Positions 62,909-64,000 of a stretch of 64,000 nt of DNA are shown here, one piece after another. The DNA comes from Thermoactinomyces vulgaris (lineage in GTDB: Bacteria > Bacillota > Bacilli > Thermoactinomycetales > Thermoactinomycetaceae): the NCBI RefSeq assembly GCF_003688725.1, contig NZ_REFP01000011.1:62001-126000 (forward strand), in the 5' to 3' direction. The notes under the pieces were generated by a model that was given only the letters and a program-made list of their open reading frames with translations, was not told the DNA's origin and searched no databases. How positions within the stretch are numbered: the first letter of the stretch is position 1; every line of letters begins with the position of its first letter. The position numbers were made by a program, and so were the translations under genes.

Positions 62909-64000
62909 TTATACATCTTTTGTTTTCTCAGCATAAGGAAGGCGTTTTCCCGTCAGGGACCATCCGGTTTTCAGCCCCAGGACAAACCAGCCGAGGACAA
63001 GTGCACCGATGGCAAAGAGGGTGTCTCCGATGGTCCGGAGCCAGACAAAGGTGTGAATGATCCCCTGCGACATGAATTGGGCGGAACGGGCGTACCAGGT
63101 TCCGTGTTCGACGCTGGCCCATGTTTGCATCAGGCCGATGGGGAGCAGGCTTAAAAGAACCATGAGCGCCAGTCCAATGTTGATGGTCCAAAACGAGAAC
63201 GACAACGCTTTGGTCTTCCAAATCGATGGTTGGGTCAAACCGCGCAAACAGAAGAGCATCAATCCGATCCCGAGCATGCCGTACACACCGAACAAAGCGG
63301 TATGCCCGTGTACGGAGGTGGTGTTCAAACCTTGCATGTAATAAAGGGCGATCGGGGGATTGATAAAAAACCCGAACAATCCGGCACCGGTCAGGTTCCA
63401 GAAAGCAACGGCAATGAAGTAGTATATGGGCCATCGATAGGCTTGCACCCAGGGGCGGACCCGGGTGAGGGTTAAATTTTGATACGCTTCAAACCCGATC
63501 AGCACGAGCGGAACGACCTCAAGGGCACTGAAGGTTGCACCCAACGCCAAAACCCCGATCGGCGTTCCGCTGAAATACAGGTGGTGGAATGTGCCGATAA
63601 TCCTGCCGAACAAGAAAACAATGGTAGAAAATAAAACGGAAGCGGTTGCGGTGGCTGTTCTCAAAAGTCCCATGCGAGTGAACAGGAAGGCGATGACAAC
63701 GGTCGCAAACACTTCAAAAAATCCTTCCACCCACAGATGGACCACCCACCAGCGCCAGTATTCGGCGATGGCCAAATGCGTGTGTTGACCCCACATCAGG
63801 GCGGGGATGTAAAACAAGGGAATGGCGGTGGATGCAATCATGAACAAAATGAGCAAATGTCTGTCGTTTTGTTTCTTTTTCAGTGCCGGCCAAATTGCCC
63901 GCAACATCAAAAACAACCAAAGGAAAAGTCCGATGGTCAAAAATAACTGCCAAAACCTTCCCAGATCGGTATACTCATATCCCTGATGACCGAACCAGAA
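62909..64000 (-). CDS. norB: Nitric oxide reductase large subunit (NorB/NorZ), partial
   Basis: The C-terminal part of a haem-copper nitric oxide reductase, reducing NO to N2O; the start lies beyond the window. The frame reads through the window edge (FWFGHQGYEY near 63990), so the first possible start near 63940 is not real. Ligand motifs are visible: HLWVEGFFE, FHHLYFSG (paired His near 63590) and SVHGHTALFG (haem His residues). About ten helices remain in 363 codons. Absence of a NorC gene in view and the Bacilli context suggest the single-subunit quinol type, but that needs the missing N-terminus. Confidence 0.92.
   Translation of the reverse strand, partial: FWFGHQGYEYTDLGRFWQLFLTIGLFLWLFLMLRAIWPALKKKQNDRHLLILFMIASTAIPLFYIPALMWGQHTHLAIAEYWRWWVVHLWVEGFFEVFATVVIAFLFTRMGLLRTATATASVLFSTIVFLFGRIIGTFHHLYFSGTPIGVLALGATFSALEVVPLVLIGFEAYQNLTLTRVRPWVQAYRWPIYYFIAVAFWNLTGAGLFGFFINPPIALYYMQGLNTTSVHGHTALFGVYGMLGIGLMLFCLRGLTQPSIWKTKALSFSFWTINIGLALMVLLSLLPIGLMQTWASVEHGTWYARSAQFMSQGIIHTFVWLRTIGDTLFAIGALVLGWFVLGLKTGWSLTGKRLPYAEKTKDV

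Overview
The window is a chromosomal segment of an endospore-forming, low-to-mid GC Bacillota of the order Bacillales. The evidence is the spore genes (spoVS, cotE, spoVK), the Bacillus-type order pgsA-cinA-recA-rny-ymdB-spoVS-miaB-ricA-cotE-mutS-mutL-miaA-hfq-spoVK-hflX-ynbB-glnR-glnA, and the frequent TTG starts behind strong GGAGG ribosome sites. The respiratory genes point to a facultatively denitrifying, possibly thermophilic member. The family cannot be fixed from the window alone.

Region 1 (1-25 kb) holds two tandem RodZ-type membrane HTH proteins, pgsA, cinA, a DEAD-box helicase, a small Fe-S assembly factor, and recA behind a LexA box. recA is translationally coupled to recX and then to an Mre11-like nuclease and a Rad50-like ATPase split into separate polypeptides (9.0-12.35 kb). 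After that come rny, ymdB, spoVS with a SigH promoter, an M19 dipeptidase, the 2-oxoacid:ferredoxin oxidoreductase korAB, a metallo-beta-lactamase-fold hydrolase, xpt, miaB, ricA, cotE and a putative amidoligase with a SigK-like promoter.

Region 2 (25.2-40.2 kb) begins with mutS interrupted by a 2.17-kb group II intron at a codon boundary after residue 34. The intron has recognisable 5' and 3' ends and domain V. Its reverse-transcriptase-like protein has lost the YADD aspartates (YAGE) and the motif A aspartate, has no HNH domain, and keeps the maturase domain. mutL, an RsmJ-like methyltransferase, miaA, hfq, spoVK, hflX, ynbB, a DUF456 protein and a GlnR-controlled glnRA operon follow.

Region 3 (40.3-45.8 kb) is a carbohydrate island: RpiR regulator, alpha-glucoside PTS EIICB with a cre-like site, family 4 6-phospho-alpha-glucosidase, and a Cof-type HAD phosphatase.

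Region 4 (45.8-64 kb) is a respiratory and nitrogen-oxide island: cupin, cysteine-free Crp/Fnr regulator, flavohaemoglobin, aa3 quinol oxidase qoxABCD with ctaB and ctaA, radical-SAM/SPASM protein, copper nitrite reductase nirK, NnrS-like membrane protein, DUF59 and DUF2249 proteins, and the 3' part of a nitric oxide reductase running off the window. Seven transcription units here carry a TGTGA-N6-TCACA-type box placed 21 (once 22) bases upstream of a -10 hexamer, the class II activator geometry. This defines one coherent regulon, probably of the local Crp/Fnr protein. An eighth perfect box lies in the qox leader.

No rRNA, tRNA, CRISPR array or insertion sequence was seen.
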